From Chitinophagaceae bacterium (GTDB lineage: Bacteria; Bacteroidota; Bacteroidia; Chitinophagales; Chitinophagaceae): a stretch of 14,382 nucleotides of DNA. Position numbers and translations under genes: made by a program. Below the pieces are notes generated by a model, which was not told where the DNA came from, made no database searches, and saw nothing but the letters and a program-made list of their open reading frames with translations. Of this stretch, positions 6,579-13,667 are shown in pieces (within the stretch, counting starts at the first letter, position 1; every line of letters begins with the position of its first letter). The stretch is from the NCBI GenBank assembly GCA_026785745.1, contig JAJAZO010000482.1, forward strand, positions 1 to 14,382, written 5' to 3'.

Positions 6579-7886
6579 TTATATTTTCCACTCCACCACC
6601 TCATTTTCCCATTCGGGGCGGTAGGGTGTAGCAGCTTTAATATAATTATCTGTATAGCCCTCAATCATATCGTTCTTATCTTTTCCTTCAAACAGTACTT
6701 TGCGGATTTGCCCTGCATGTTGTTGAGTAAAGTATTGCAGTTTCATGTAAGAAAGATTGCGCAGCGTTTTGTTCCTTTCATTACGGATATTAACGGGAAT
6801 AACCGGCTTCAAGGTTAGTGCATGAGTGTTATTCCTTTCAGAATAAGTGAATACATGCAGATATGAAATATCTAAGGAATGAAGAAAGTCAAATGTTTCT
6901 TTAAAATCTTCATCGGTTTCGCCGGGAAACCCTACGATAACATCCACTCCAATAGCACAATGAGGCATTAATGTTTTAATCAATGCAACTCTCTCTGCGT
7001 ATAGTTCTCTTTTATACCGCCGACGCATTAATCCTAGAACTTTATTGCTGCCACTTTGCAATGGAATATGAAAATGAGGCATGAATTTATCACTGTTGGC
7101 AACAAACTCAATTATCTCATTCGTCAATAAATTCGGTTCAATAGAAGAGATACGATAACGTTGAATACCTTCTACCTCTTCAAGAGCTTGTATAAGACTA
7201 AAAAAGTTTTCTTTCTTTAAAGTTTCTAAAGTCCCCTTTAGAGCCTGTCCCGACAATGCGAGAGGGTTTGGGGGTTCAAAATCCCCAAGGTTTACACCCG
7301 TTAACACTATTTCCTTTACACCATGTTTAGCTAAATGTTTAACATTCTCCAGCACATTTTCTATGCTATCACTCCTGCTTTTCCCTCTTGCCATCGGGAT
7401 AGTGCAGAAGGAACAATTATAATCGCAACCATCCTGTACTTTTAAAAAAGTTCTTGTTCTGTCATTCACCGACCAGGAAGAATGAAAGCCGGATACTTCT
7501 TCAATATCGCAACTACAGATTTTTGCCGAATCGCCTTTCACCAGTTCACGGATATGATGGACTATATTAAATTTTTCCGCAGCACCTAATACTAAGTTCA
7601 CCCCCGGTATTTGGGAAATTTCTTTTGGTTTTAATTGGGCATAACAACCAGTAATGACCACAAAACTTTCTGGTGCTTTTCGTTGTATCCGGCGTACCAA
7701 CTGGCGGCATTCTTTATCTGCATTGTCAGTAACGGAACAGGTATTGATTACATACACATCTGCCAGGTCATCAAAAGCCTTTTTCTCAAAACCTTCATTT
7801 TCCAACAGGCGGGAAAGAGAAGATGTTTCGGAAAAATTGAGCTTGCAACCGAGGGTATGAAAGGCTACTGTTCTTGATTCTGCCAT
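6579..7886 (-). CDS. mtaB: tRNA t6A37 methylthiotransferase MtaB
   Basis: A 435-residue radical-SAM methylthiotransferase that turns t6A at position 37 of tRNA into ms2t6A. The N-terminal MTTase domain holds three cluster ligands Cys14 (LGCKLN), Cys50 (NTCSV) and Cys81 (GCYAQ). The radical-SAM cluster is C154-x3-C158-x2-C161 (DGCDYNCSFC). A TRAM-like end covers roughly 385-435. TLGCKLN and NTCSVTDNAD fit MtaB better than MiaB. Odd: residues about 204-225 (PPNPLALSGQALKG and neighbours) form an insertion between GVNLGDF and ENFFSLIQ that corresponds to a repeat element at 7212-7277. A TATCTTTG box lies about 70 bp upstream. It is transcribed alone and convergent to the secreted-protein gene. 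Confidence 0.93.
   Translation of the reverse strand: MAESRTVAFHTLGCKLNFSETSSLSRLLENEGFEKKAFDDLADVYVINTCSVTDNADKECRQLVRRIQRKAPESFVVITGCYAQLKPKEISQIPGVNLVLGAAEKFNIVHHIRELVKGDSAKICSCDIEEVSGFHSSWSVNDRTRTFLKVQDGCDYNCSFCTIPMARGKSRSDSIENVLENVKHLAKHGVKEIVLTGVNLGDFEPPNPLALSGQALKGTLETLKKENFFSLIQALEEVEGIQRYRISSIEPNLLTNEIIEFVANSDKFMPHFHIPLQSGSNKVLGLMRRRYKRELYAERVALIKTLMPHCAIGVDVIVGFPGETDEDFKETFDFLHSLDISYLHVFTYSERNNTHALTLKPVIPVNIRNERNKTLRNLSYMKLQYFTQQHAGQIRKVLFEGKDKNDMIEGYTDNYIKAATPYRPEWENEVVEWKI
7212..7277 (-). repeat. in-frame repeat insertion within mtaB
   Basis: On the minus strand this contains CCCAAACCCT, then about 20 bp with GTCGGGACAGG, then CTCTAAAGGGGACTTTAGA. The two outer parts match the plsC-end element (9377-9408: CCCCAAACCC joined directly to CTAAAGGGGCTTTAGA), so this copy looks like the same element with an internal extra segment. 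It adds about 22 codons without breaking the frame, between conserved parts of the radical-SAM domain. Confidence 0.65.
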
Positions 7887-7955
7887 GCAACTACGCCTAC
7901 TTGCTTAAAAGGAAAGCCGCAATAGTAAATGTGGCTTCGTCGCACAAGTAGAGGG

Positions 7956-7963
7956 CAAAGATA
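7956..7963 (-). promoter_or_regulatory. probable -7 box of mtaB
   Basis: On the minus strand this reads TATCTTTG, a perfect TAnnTTTG match, about 70 bp before the mtaB ATG. The region where a -33 element would lie is at the left end of the palindromic element at 7977-8095. Confidence 0.45.
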
Positions 7964-7976
7964 AGTAAGAACTAAT

Positions 7977-8095
7977 TCAGACACACGGATGACACGGATT
8001 TGACAGATTTAAGTTCCAACAGGGATAATCCAAAATTCAGCGAAGCAGAATATATCAGTGTTTATCCCTCCCATCTGCGACATCCGTATGCCTGT
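7977..8095. repeat. 119-bp imperfect palindromic intergenic element (REP/MITE-like)
   Basis: The outer arms (7977-7999 and 8073-8095) are inverted and imperfect over 23 positions, sharing CAG-CA and ACGGATG blocks. A further inner pair, AGGGATAA (8021-8028) and TTATCCCT (8062-8069), makes the whole a long hairpin. The left arm holds the tandem words ACACGGATG and ACACGGATT. The element fills most of the gap between mtaB and the DUF4258 gene and has no reading frame of note. It looks like a dispersed non-coding repeat, but copy number in the genome is unknown. Confidence 0.6.
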
Positions 8096-8125
8096 ATTTA
8101 ATACCCCACTATCACTGATTTACTT

Positions 8126-8133
8126 TTAATTTG
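8126..8133 (+). promoter_or_regulatory. weak candidate -7 box of the DUF4258-plsC-priA operon
   Basis: TTAATTTG differs from the TAnnTTTG consensus at one position and lies 17 bp before the TTG start at 8150. No clear -33 element was seen. Confidence 0.25.
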
Positions 8134-8149
8134 TACCAAATTATTTCCT

Positions 8150-8623
8150 TTGAACAAGAAATGGGTCCCCTATATCCTCATTGCGTTGATGGTAATTGCT
8201 ATTATTGTAATAAAGCAATATAAAAGTAGGGATACACCTGTCCCAAAACCAAGGGTTACCAATAATAATAAACCAAAAGATCCGGCTACAAACCCCACTG
8301 ACCGGGACAAAGGGTTTGACCGCCGTACCGCTTTGCTCGAATACAGTAACCATGCAAAATGCCGGATGCAATGCCGCAAAATTTCGCAGGCTGAAGTGGA
8401 AGAGATAATGCGGGATGGAAAAATAAATTACAACAAAAGTGATTTGCAAAATGCAAGATGCCCCCGGTATGCGGTGGAAGGGGTTACCAATGATGATCAA
8501 CGGGTGAGAATTGTGTATGCGCAATGTAATGAATCAACGACAGTGGTGACCGTAATTGATTTAGCAACAGATTTTAAATGCAGTTGCCCCGGTGATGATG
8601 ATAAATATAAAAACCGGAACTGA
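8150..8623 (+). CDS. membrane-anchored DUF4258-domain protein
   Basis: A 157-residue protein with one N-terminal membrane helix (7-21), a Pro/Lys/Asn linker (26-55) and a DUF4258-type domain (63-148), recognised from YSNHAKCRMQCRKISQAEVEEIMRDG (65-90; His68, Arg72, Arg76) and the strands RVRIVYAQ and TVVTVIDLATDF. DUF4258 domains are small and compared with toxin-like RelE/BrnT folds, but this anchored form is unlikely to be a free toxin. The start is a TTG; no upstream in-frame ATG exists, and this start gives the MNKKW basic end before the helix. Six Cys occur, ending with CSCPG. The stop overlaps the plsC start by one base (TGATG), so the two are translationally coupled. Confidence 0.82.
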   Translation: MNKKWVPYILIALMVIAIIVIKQYKSRDTPVPKPRVTNNNKPKDPATNPTDRDKGFDRRTALLEYSNHAKCRMQCRKISQAEVEEIMRDGKINYNKSDLQNARCPRYAVEGVTNDDQRVRIVYAQCNESTTVVTVIDLATDFKCSCPGDDDKYKNRN

Positions 8624-9420
8624 TGAAGCAATTGCTTAAGCCGCTACAATGGATTTACAGTATTTATGCCTTCATCATCTTCATTGCTGTAATGTTATTG
8701 ATTTTTCCATTTGCTATTCTCGCCAGTTTTTTTGGAGGGATAAGGGGAGGCAATATGGTAATGCGGCTTTGTATGCTCTGGGCCGACCTGTGGTTTTTCC
8801 TGATTTTTATCTGGCACAAAAAAATATATGAATCGCCGCATGATAAAAGCAAGCAATATATTTTCCTGACAAACCATATTTCATATATAGACGCAGCCAT
8901 GATTCCCAAAGCTTACCGCCAACCGGTGAGACCATTGGGCAAAATAGAAATGAGTAAAGTGCCGGTGTTCGGTTTTATTTACAGAAATGCAATTGTAACC
9001 GTTGACAGGAGCAGTGCTATTAACCGGGCAAACAGTGTACGGGTATTAAAATCATTGATCAATAAAGGTATTTCCGTATTGGTTTTCCCGGAAGGAACAT
9101 TTAATATGGGAACTACACCTTTAAAAGAATTTTATGATGGTGCATTCCGGGTGTCCATTGAAACGCAAACGCCGGTAAAACCTGTTTTGTTTTTAGATGC
9201 CTACCGCAGAATGCCGTATGAAAGTTTGTTTTCGATGAGTCCCGGCCAAAGCCGGATTGTTTATTTGGATGAAATAATTGTTTCATCTTATACGCTTAAA
9301 GATGTGGGAAGATTGAAGGATGAAGTATATGCCAGCATGGAAAAGAAGTTGATTGAGTATGATGCGGCGTGGAGAAAACCCCAAACCCCTAAAGGGGCTT
9401 TAGACTCCGATATAAATTAG
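8623..9420 (+). CDS. plsC: 1-acyl-sn-glycerol-3-phosphate acyltransferase (PlsC family)
   Basis: A 265-residue membrane-bound acyltransferase that adds the second acyl chain to lysophosphatidic acid. An N-terminal hydrophobic hairpin (10-38) and a second one (48-64) precede the catalytic motif NHISYID (H85-x4-D90), motif II VTVDRSS (125-131), motif III FPEGTFN (155-161) and a motif IV-like PVKPVLF (184-190). The length is normal. The last about 12 residues (QTPKGALDSDIN) are encoded by a repeat (9377-9408) and are probably not ancestral. The gene is coupled to the DUF4258 gene upstream, and priA starts 12 bp after its stop. PlsC homologues in this phylum can also act on other acceptors, so the exact substrate is inferred. 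Confidence 0.9.
   Translation: MKQLLKPLQWIYSIYAFIIFIAVMLLIFPFAILASFFGGIRGGNMVMRLCMLWADLWFFLIFIWHKKIYESPHDKSKQYIFLTNHISYIDAAMIPKAYRQPVRPLGKIEMSKVPVFGFIYRNAIVTVDRSSAINRANSVRVLKSLINKGISVLVFPEGTFNMGTTPLKEFYDGAFRVSIETQTPVKPVLFLDAYRRMPYESLFSMSPGQSRIVYLDEIIVSSYTLKDVGRLKDEVYASMEKKLIEYDAAWRKPQTPKGALDSDIN
9377..9408 (+). repeat. repeat element at the 3' end of plsC
   Basis: Contains AAAACCCCAAACCCCT then AAAGGGGCTTTAGACTCC. It supplies the last plsC codons. It shares CCCCAAACCC and CTAAAGGGG-CTTTAGA with the mtaB insertion and is the inverted counterpart of 9469-9493. Confidence 0.65.
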
Positions 9421-9432
9421 ATTTGCTATTGA

Positions 9433-11952
9433 ATGCAGCAGGAAATTATAAATATGAATGCAACCGGTTCCCCTTTAGGGGTGGAGGGGTTTTATGCCGA
9501 AATCATCATACCCGCCGCTTTACCTAAAAACTATACCTGGTCGGTTCCTGCCCATTTACTTGAAGCAGTAAAACCCGGTTGCCGGGTAGAAGTGAACCTC
9601 GGTAAAAGCAAGAAATATGCTGGCATTGTAAAAAGGTTACTGATAGATAAACCTGAGTTTATTGAAACAAAAGATATTCTGAATGTACTGGATGTGGAAC
9701 CGGTAGTGTTTGAAGAGCAGTTGAAACTATGGGAATGGATAGCTTCTTATTATATGTGCAGTGAAGGAGAAGTGATGGCAGCGGCGTTGCCCGCACATTT
9801 TAAACTCTCCAGCGAAACAATTATTGTTTATAATGAAGAATACGGCGATAATTTTTCGGCCCTCAATCATGATGAATATATTGTTGCAGAAGCATTGCTG
9901 ATAAAAAAAGAATTGCGGCTGACAGAAGTACAACAGTTGCTGGACTCATCCCATGCCCGCCTGCCGGACAGGCAGGTCTATCCGGTTATTAATAGCCTTA
10001 TCAATAAAAAAACCTGTTTTGTATGGGAAGCATTGAAACAAACCTATGCACCCAAAAAGGAAACGTATGTGCTGCTGAACCCGGAGTATGATAATGAAGA
10101 CAAACTCTCTGACTTGCTTAATAACTGGACAAAGGCTCCCAAGCAGATGGAACTCCTGCTCAGTTATCTACATTTGATGAAAACAGAAGGGGAGGTGGTA
10201 AAATTAACATTACTGAAAAAATCCGGGGCAACGGATGCACAGTTGAAAGGGTTGGTAGAAAAGAAAATCCTCTGGCTGGAGAAAAAAACTATTGACAGGA
10301 TAAAATACCTGCCCAAAAATGTGCAGATTGATTTTGAACTGAGCAAAGCACAGCAAAAAGCATTGGAGCAGGTAAAAGAACAACTCGGCGCAAAACCAGT
10401 TTGTTTACTTCACGGTGTAACTTCCAGCGGCAAGACAAATATTTATATCAAACTGATTGAAGAATATATCAAACAGGGCAAGCAGGTATTGTACATGTTG
10501 CCGGAGATTGCACTTACATCACAGGTGATACGAAGATTACAAAAACATTTTGGAGGCTACATTGGTATCTATCATTCCAAATTTTCGCAAAATGAAAGAG
10601 TGGAAATATGGAATAAAGTGAAAAATGGAGAACTGAGAGTGATACTTGGTGCAAGATCTTCAGTGTTTCTTCCGTATCAGAACCTCGGTATGATAATCTG
10701 CGATGAAGAAAATGATACTTCTTACAAGCAACAGGAACCGGCACCAAGATACAATGGCCGTGATGTGGCTATTTATTTTGCTTCCTTATTTAACGCCAAA
10801 GTTTTATTGGGAAGCGGTACACCATCCGTAGAAAGTTATTTTAACGGCAGTACCGGTAAATATGGTTTGGTAGAATTGCTGGTACGTTACGGTGATTTAA
10901 AATTGCCGCCGCTGGAATTTGTTGATACAAGAAAAGTTATCCAGAAAGACAGGTCAAAAGTAATGTTATCACCCCGGCTGATTGAAGCGGTAAATGAAGT
11001 GCTGGCAAGAAGCAAACAAATAATTCTTTTCCAGAACCGAAGGGGGTATGCACCATACCAGGTTTGTAGCACCTGCGGCTGGATACCGCAATGCAAATAC
11101 TGTGATGTATCGCTGACCTTTCATAAACTTAGTAATAAACTAATTTGTCATTATTGCGGCACTACATATCCGCCGGTACATACCTGTGCGGCCTGCGGCA
11201 GTGATAAGTTTACACAACGGAATTTCGGAACTGAAAAAATTGAAGAACAATTGCAGGAAACATTCCCCGATGCCAAAGTAGCGAGGATGGATATTGACAC
11301 CGTAAAAGGTAAAAATGCACATGATGTATTAATACAGCAATTTGAACAAAAGCGGATTGATATACTCGTAGGCACACAAATGGTGGTAAAAGGGCTTGAC
11401 TTTGATAATGTTGATTTGGTGGGCATATTAGATGCAGACGGGCTACTACATTTCGCCGACTTTAGAGTGAATGAAAGGGCTTTCCAACTGATAGAGCAGG
11501 TGAGTGGTCGTGCAGGCCGCAAAGATGAAATGGGAAAAGTATTAGTACAAACTTCTCAACCCACACACCCCGTATTACAATTTGTACATCAGCATGATTA
11601 TAAAATGATGTTTACCGAAGAACTAAAAAAGCGGAAAGAGTTTTTCTATCCTCCGTTCTCCCGTATCATTCATGTTACGTTCAAACATAAAATAAAAGAA
11701 GTAGTGGAAAGAGCAGCACTGCAATATGCCGAGGCAATGAAAGTTAAATACGGCCAGTATATCGTTGGCCCTGCTGAACCTGTTATCGGCCGAATAAGAA
11801 ACCAATACCTCGCAGAATTATTACTGAAACTGCCAAGAGATGGCAAAACGATTAATCAGTGTAAAAAAGATTTATTGGAACAAGTGGCTATACTGCATCA
11901 GCATAAGAGTTATCGGAGTGTGACGGTGGTGGCGGATGTGGATGCGGTGTAG
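9433..11952 (+). CDS. priA: primosomal protein N' (PriA helicase)
   Basis: An 839-residue replication-restart helicase. The N-terminal 3'-DNA-binding domain begins at FYAEIIIPAALPKNYTWSVP (20-39). Helicase motifs: Walker A GVTSSGKT (328-335), motif II DEEND (424-428, where DEEH is usual), LLGSGTPS (458-465), GTEKIEEQL (599-607), and QVSGRAGR (689-696). Eight zinc-binding Cys lie at 545, 548, 554, 557, 572, 575, 585 and 588. The protein ends in the conserved VADVD segment, so it is complete. The first about 18 residues come from a repeat (9469-9493), so the true start may be the ATG at 9433 or 9454. Residues 175-183 (RLPDRQ region) come from another in-frame palindrome. The gene follows plsC by 12 bp. 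Its last 65 bp recur twice downstream. Confidence 0.97.
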   Translation: MQQEIINMNATGSPLGVEGFYAEIIIPAALPKNYTWSVPAHLLEAVKPGCRVEVNLGKSKKYAGIVKRLLIDKPEFIETKDILNVLDVEPVVFEEQLKLWEWIASYYMCSEGEVMAAALPAHFKLSSETIIVYNEEYGDNFSALNHDEYIVAEALLIKKELRLTEVQQLLDSSHARLPDRQVYPVINSLINKKTCFVWEALKQTYAPKKETYVLLNPEYDNEDKLSDLLNNWTKAPKQMELLLSYLHLMKTEGEVVKLTLLKKSGATDAQLKGLVEKKILWLEKKTIDRIKYLPKNVQIDFELSKAQQKALEQVKEQLGAKPVCLLHGVTSSGKTNIYIKLIEEYIKQGKQVLYMLPEIALTSQVIRRLQKHFGGYIGIYHSKFSQNERVEIWNKVKNGELRVILGARSSVFLPYQNLGMIICDEENDTSYKQQEPAPRYNGRDVAIYFASLFNAKVLLGSGTPSVESYFNGSTGKYGLVELLVRYGDLKLPPLEFVDTRKVIQKDRSKVMLSPRLIEAVNEVLARSKQIILFQNRRGYAPYQVCSTCGWIPQCKYCDVSLTFHKLSNKLICHYCGTTYPPVHTCAACGSDKFTQRNFGTEKIEEQLQETFPDAKVARMDIDTVKGKNAHDVLIQQFEQKRIDILVGTQMVVKGLDFDNVDLVGILDADGLLHFADFRVNERAFQLIEQVSGRAGRKDEMGKVLVQTSQPTHPVLQFVHQHDYKMMFTEELKKRKEFFYPPFSRIIHVTFKHKIKEVVERAALQYAEAMKVKYGQYIVGPAEPVIGRIRNQYLAELLLKLPRDGKTINQCKKDLLEQVAILHQHKSYRSVTVVADVDAV
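9469..9493 (-). repeat. inverted copy of the repeat at the 5' end of priA
   Basis: On the minus strand it reads AAAACCCC, a 3-bp spacer, then ACCCCTAAAGGGGA, almost the same as the plsC-end copy. It codes for SPLGVEGF near the PriA N-terminus. With 9377-9399 it forms an inverted pair around the plsC stop and the priA start. Confidence 0.6.
9960..9976. repeat. small palindrome in frame within priA
   Basis: CCTGCC-GGACA-GGCAGG, 6-bp arms around a 5-nt loop. It codes for LPDRQ in a poorly conserved part of PriA between the DNA-binding and helicase domains. G+C-rich palindromes of this kind are scattered in many Bacteroidota genomes. Confidence 0.5.
11888..11952 (+). repeat. priA-tail direct repeat, copy 1 (native gene end)
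   Basis: The last 65 bp of priA, from CTATACTGCAT to the TAG stop. It recurs with 59/65 identity at 13257-13321 and in decayed form at 14078-14141, always in the same direction. Confidence 0.95.
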
Positions 11953-11984
11953 CATGTGAAAGCAGCGCAGAAAGAAGTAGTTTT

Positions 11985-13136
11985 TTAAAATAATTCATTC
12001 CAGGGCATTACCAGAATATTGCCACTTCTTTTTTGCATTGTTTTTCCACCATACACCAGTTGCTTCTCCTTTGTTTTTTTATTTAAGGAAGAAAAATAGT
12101 TAAGCCCTTTGAAAAAATCCTGGGCTATTGTTTCGCCGGCTTTTAACTCCATCGCAATTAGTTTACCTGCATTGTCAATAAGTATATCCACTTCATTTCC
12201 TGTTTTGTCCCGCCAGTAATAAAGATTATCCTGCTGTCCCTTATTCAACCGCTCCTTCAGTAGCTCACTCACTATCATATTTTCAAATAATGGGCCTTTC
12301 GCAGCATGTGTTATTATTTGTTTTGCGTTATTTATTCCCAGTAAAGAACAGGCAACTCCGGTATCATAAAAATATAGCTTGGGTGTTTTGATAATACGTT
12401 TATTAAAACTACCATGGTAGGGTTTCAACAGGTAAATAATAAAACTACTTTGCAGTATGCCCAGCCATGCCGTTACTGTCTTCTGGTCAATACCGGAGTC
12501 ATTACCCAGCGAAGTCATATTTAATATCTGTCCTGTCCTTCCGGCACAAAGCCGTAGAAACTTGGCGAATTGCGACAAGTTGCTGATATTTTTTAATTGC
12601 CTTACATCTCTTTCCACATAGGTGTCCAGGTAACCGGAATACCAGTCTGCCGGGTTTATTTTTTTAGCAATTACTTCAGGATACCCTCCGTTCAGTATAT
12701 GCCAGCTATATGCTGCTTTCAGTCTTTTACTTTCCTTTAGCTCTGCCAGCGACAGCGGTAGTAATTGCAGGTAGGCAATCCTGCCGGATAATGTTTGTGT
12801 GATATTTTCTTGTAACAGGAAGTTATTGGAGCCGGTTAAGATAAAGAGTCCTCTCTTTTTTGTTTCGTCTAATACCTGCTGCAGATAGGAGAAAAGGTGT
12901 GGAGCTCTTTGTATTTCATCTAAAATAGCCCCGGTTTTAAATTGTGCCAGAAATCCACGGGGATCTGCTTTGGCAAATTCAAGTACGTCAGGGTTTTCAA
13001 GTGATATATATGGTTTATGGGGAAATACTAATCTGCACAGAGTGGTTTTGCCACTTTGCCTGGGGCCCACCACCGCTATGCTGCGGAAAGTGGCCGCCAG
13101 TTTTTGTAATCTTGCTTCTGCAGTTCTCTTTATCAT
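11985..13136 (-). CDS. AAA ATPase with DUF4143 domain
   Basis: A 383-residue ATP-binding protein of the AAA_14/DUF4143 type. Walker A is GPRQSGKT (24-31), Walker B AILDE (70-74), sensor-like ILTGSNN (99-105). The DUF4143 region covers about 170-335, with YVERDVRQL (173-181) and YFYDTGVACSLLG (255-267). A nuclease-like core is visible as FENMIVSEL (284-292), NEVDILID (314-321) and AMELKAG (328-334; Asp317, Glu330, Lys332), like a PD-(D/E)xK fold. These proteins are common, patchy in distribution and of unknown role. The gene is the only content of the segment between priA-tail copies 1 and 2, in the opposite direction to priA, and a 39-bp palindrome lies 19 bp before its start. It appears intact. 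Confidence 0.93.
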   Translation of the reverse strand: MIKRTAEARLQKLAATFRSIAVVGPRQSGKTTLCRLVFPHKPYISLENPDVLEFAKADPRGFLAQFKTGAILDEIQRAPHLFSYLQQVLDETKKRGLFILTGSNNFLLQENITQTLSGRIAYLQLLPLSLAELKESKRLKAAYSWHILNGGYPEVIAKKINPADWYSGYLDTYVERDVRQLKNISNLSQFAKFLRLCAGRTGQILNMTSLGNDSGIDQKTVTAWLGILQSSFIIYLLKPYHGSFNKRIIKTPKLYFYDTGVACSLLGINNAKQIITHAAKGPLFENMIVSELLKERLNKGQQDNLYYWRDKTGNEVDILIDNAGKLIAMELKAGETIAQDFFKGLNYFSSLNKKTKEKQLVYGGKTMQKRSGNILVMPWNELF

Positions 13137-13155
13137 GCCATAAAGATAATATTAT

Positions 13156-13194
13156 TTTGGACAAATCCGGAATTCAATTCCGGATTTGTCCAAA
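13156..13194. repeat. 39-bp palindrome with 19-bp perfect arms
   Basis: TTTGGACAAATCCGGAATT, one central C, then its exact reverse complement. It ends 19 bp from the ATPase start codon and 62 bp before priA-tail copy 2. It has no T-run, so it is not a normal terminator. It may be an operator, a recombination or nicking site, or a cruciform. Confidence 0.85.
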
Positions 13195-13256
13195 CGGGTT
13201 CGAGCTTTAAAGCGATGCAGCATTATGGTTGAGTGAGAATTACTTACCAGGAAGTT

Positions 13257-13321
13257 CTATCCTGCATCAGCATAAAAGCTATAGAAGTGTGACGGTAGTG
13301 GCGGATGTGGATGCGGTGTAG
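13257..13321 (+). repeat. priA-tail direct repeat, copy 2 (synonymous variant)
   Basis: 59 of 65 bp match copy 1. Read in the priA frame it gives ILHQHKSYRSV...DVDAV and the stop, identical to PriA residues 820-839: all six substitutions are synonymous. Homology stops sharply upstream at CTAT. Confidence 0.92.
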
Positions 13322-13336
13322 GAAAAGTAGTTGCTA

Positions 13337-13663
13337 TTAAATAAGCCGTAAGTGCTGATTTTCTAATTTTACGTTGAAATGAATATCTGCTTTTAAGGCT
13401 TTGAAAACTTTAAGAACAGTATCAATAGTTGCACTGTTTGCACTGCTTTCCAGTTTGGATATTTGTGCTTTTTGAACACCTACCAATTTCCCTAGTTGCT
13501 CTTGTGTCAGGTTACGTTCCTGCCGGGCTTTTTTAATCATATGGCTCAACACCTCCATATTAAGTTTATATTCATAGTCCTCTCTTTTTTTAGTTCCTTT
13601 TTTCCCAATGAACTCATCCTTCATTTCATCAAGGGAATATGTTTTTGGCTTTATTTTTTTCAT
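13337..13663 (-). CDS. XRE-family antitoxin (HigA-like)
   Basis: A 108-residue protein starting at the ATG 13663; an in-frame ATG 18 codons upstream (13717) would overlap the toxin gene and seems less likely. The N-terminal part is basic (KKIKPKTYSLDEMKDEFIGK). A helix-turn-helix of the Cro/cI type covers about 43-97: ARQERNLTQEQLGKLVGVQKAQ, then ISKLESSANSATIDTVLKVFKAL. It begins 4 bp after the toxin stop, the toxin-first order of HigBA systems. It would bind and silence the toxin and repress the shared promoter. Flanked by priA-tail copies 2 and 3 together with the toxin gene. Confidence 0.9.
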   Translation of the reverse strand: MKKIKPKTYSLDEMKDEFIGKKGTKKREDYEYKLNMEVLSHMIKKARQERNLTQEQLGKLVGVQKAQISKLESSANSATIDTVLKVFKALKADIHFNVKLENQHLRLI

Positions 13664-13667
13664 ATAA

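Noticed and set aside
6579..7886. The radical-SAM protein as a maturase for the Tyr/Trp/Cys-rich peptide
   Set aside because: All motifs fit the tRNA-modifying MtaB, the two genes are convergent, and the terminator separates them.
8170..8524. Open frames antisense to the DUF4258 gene
   Set aside because: The plus strand frame has a membrane anchor, a recognisable domain and a coupled overlap with plsC; the antisense frames have none of these.
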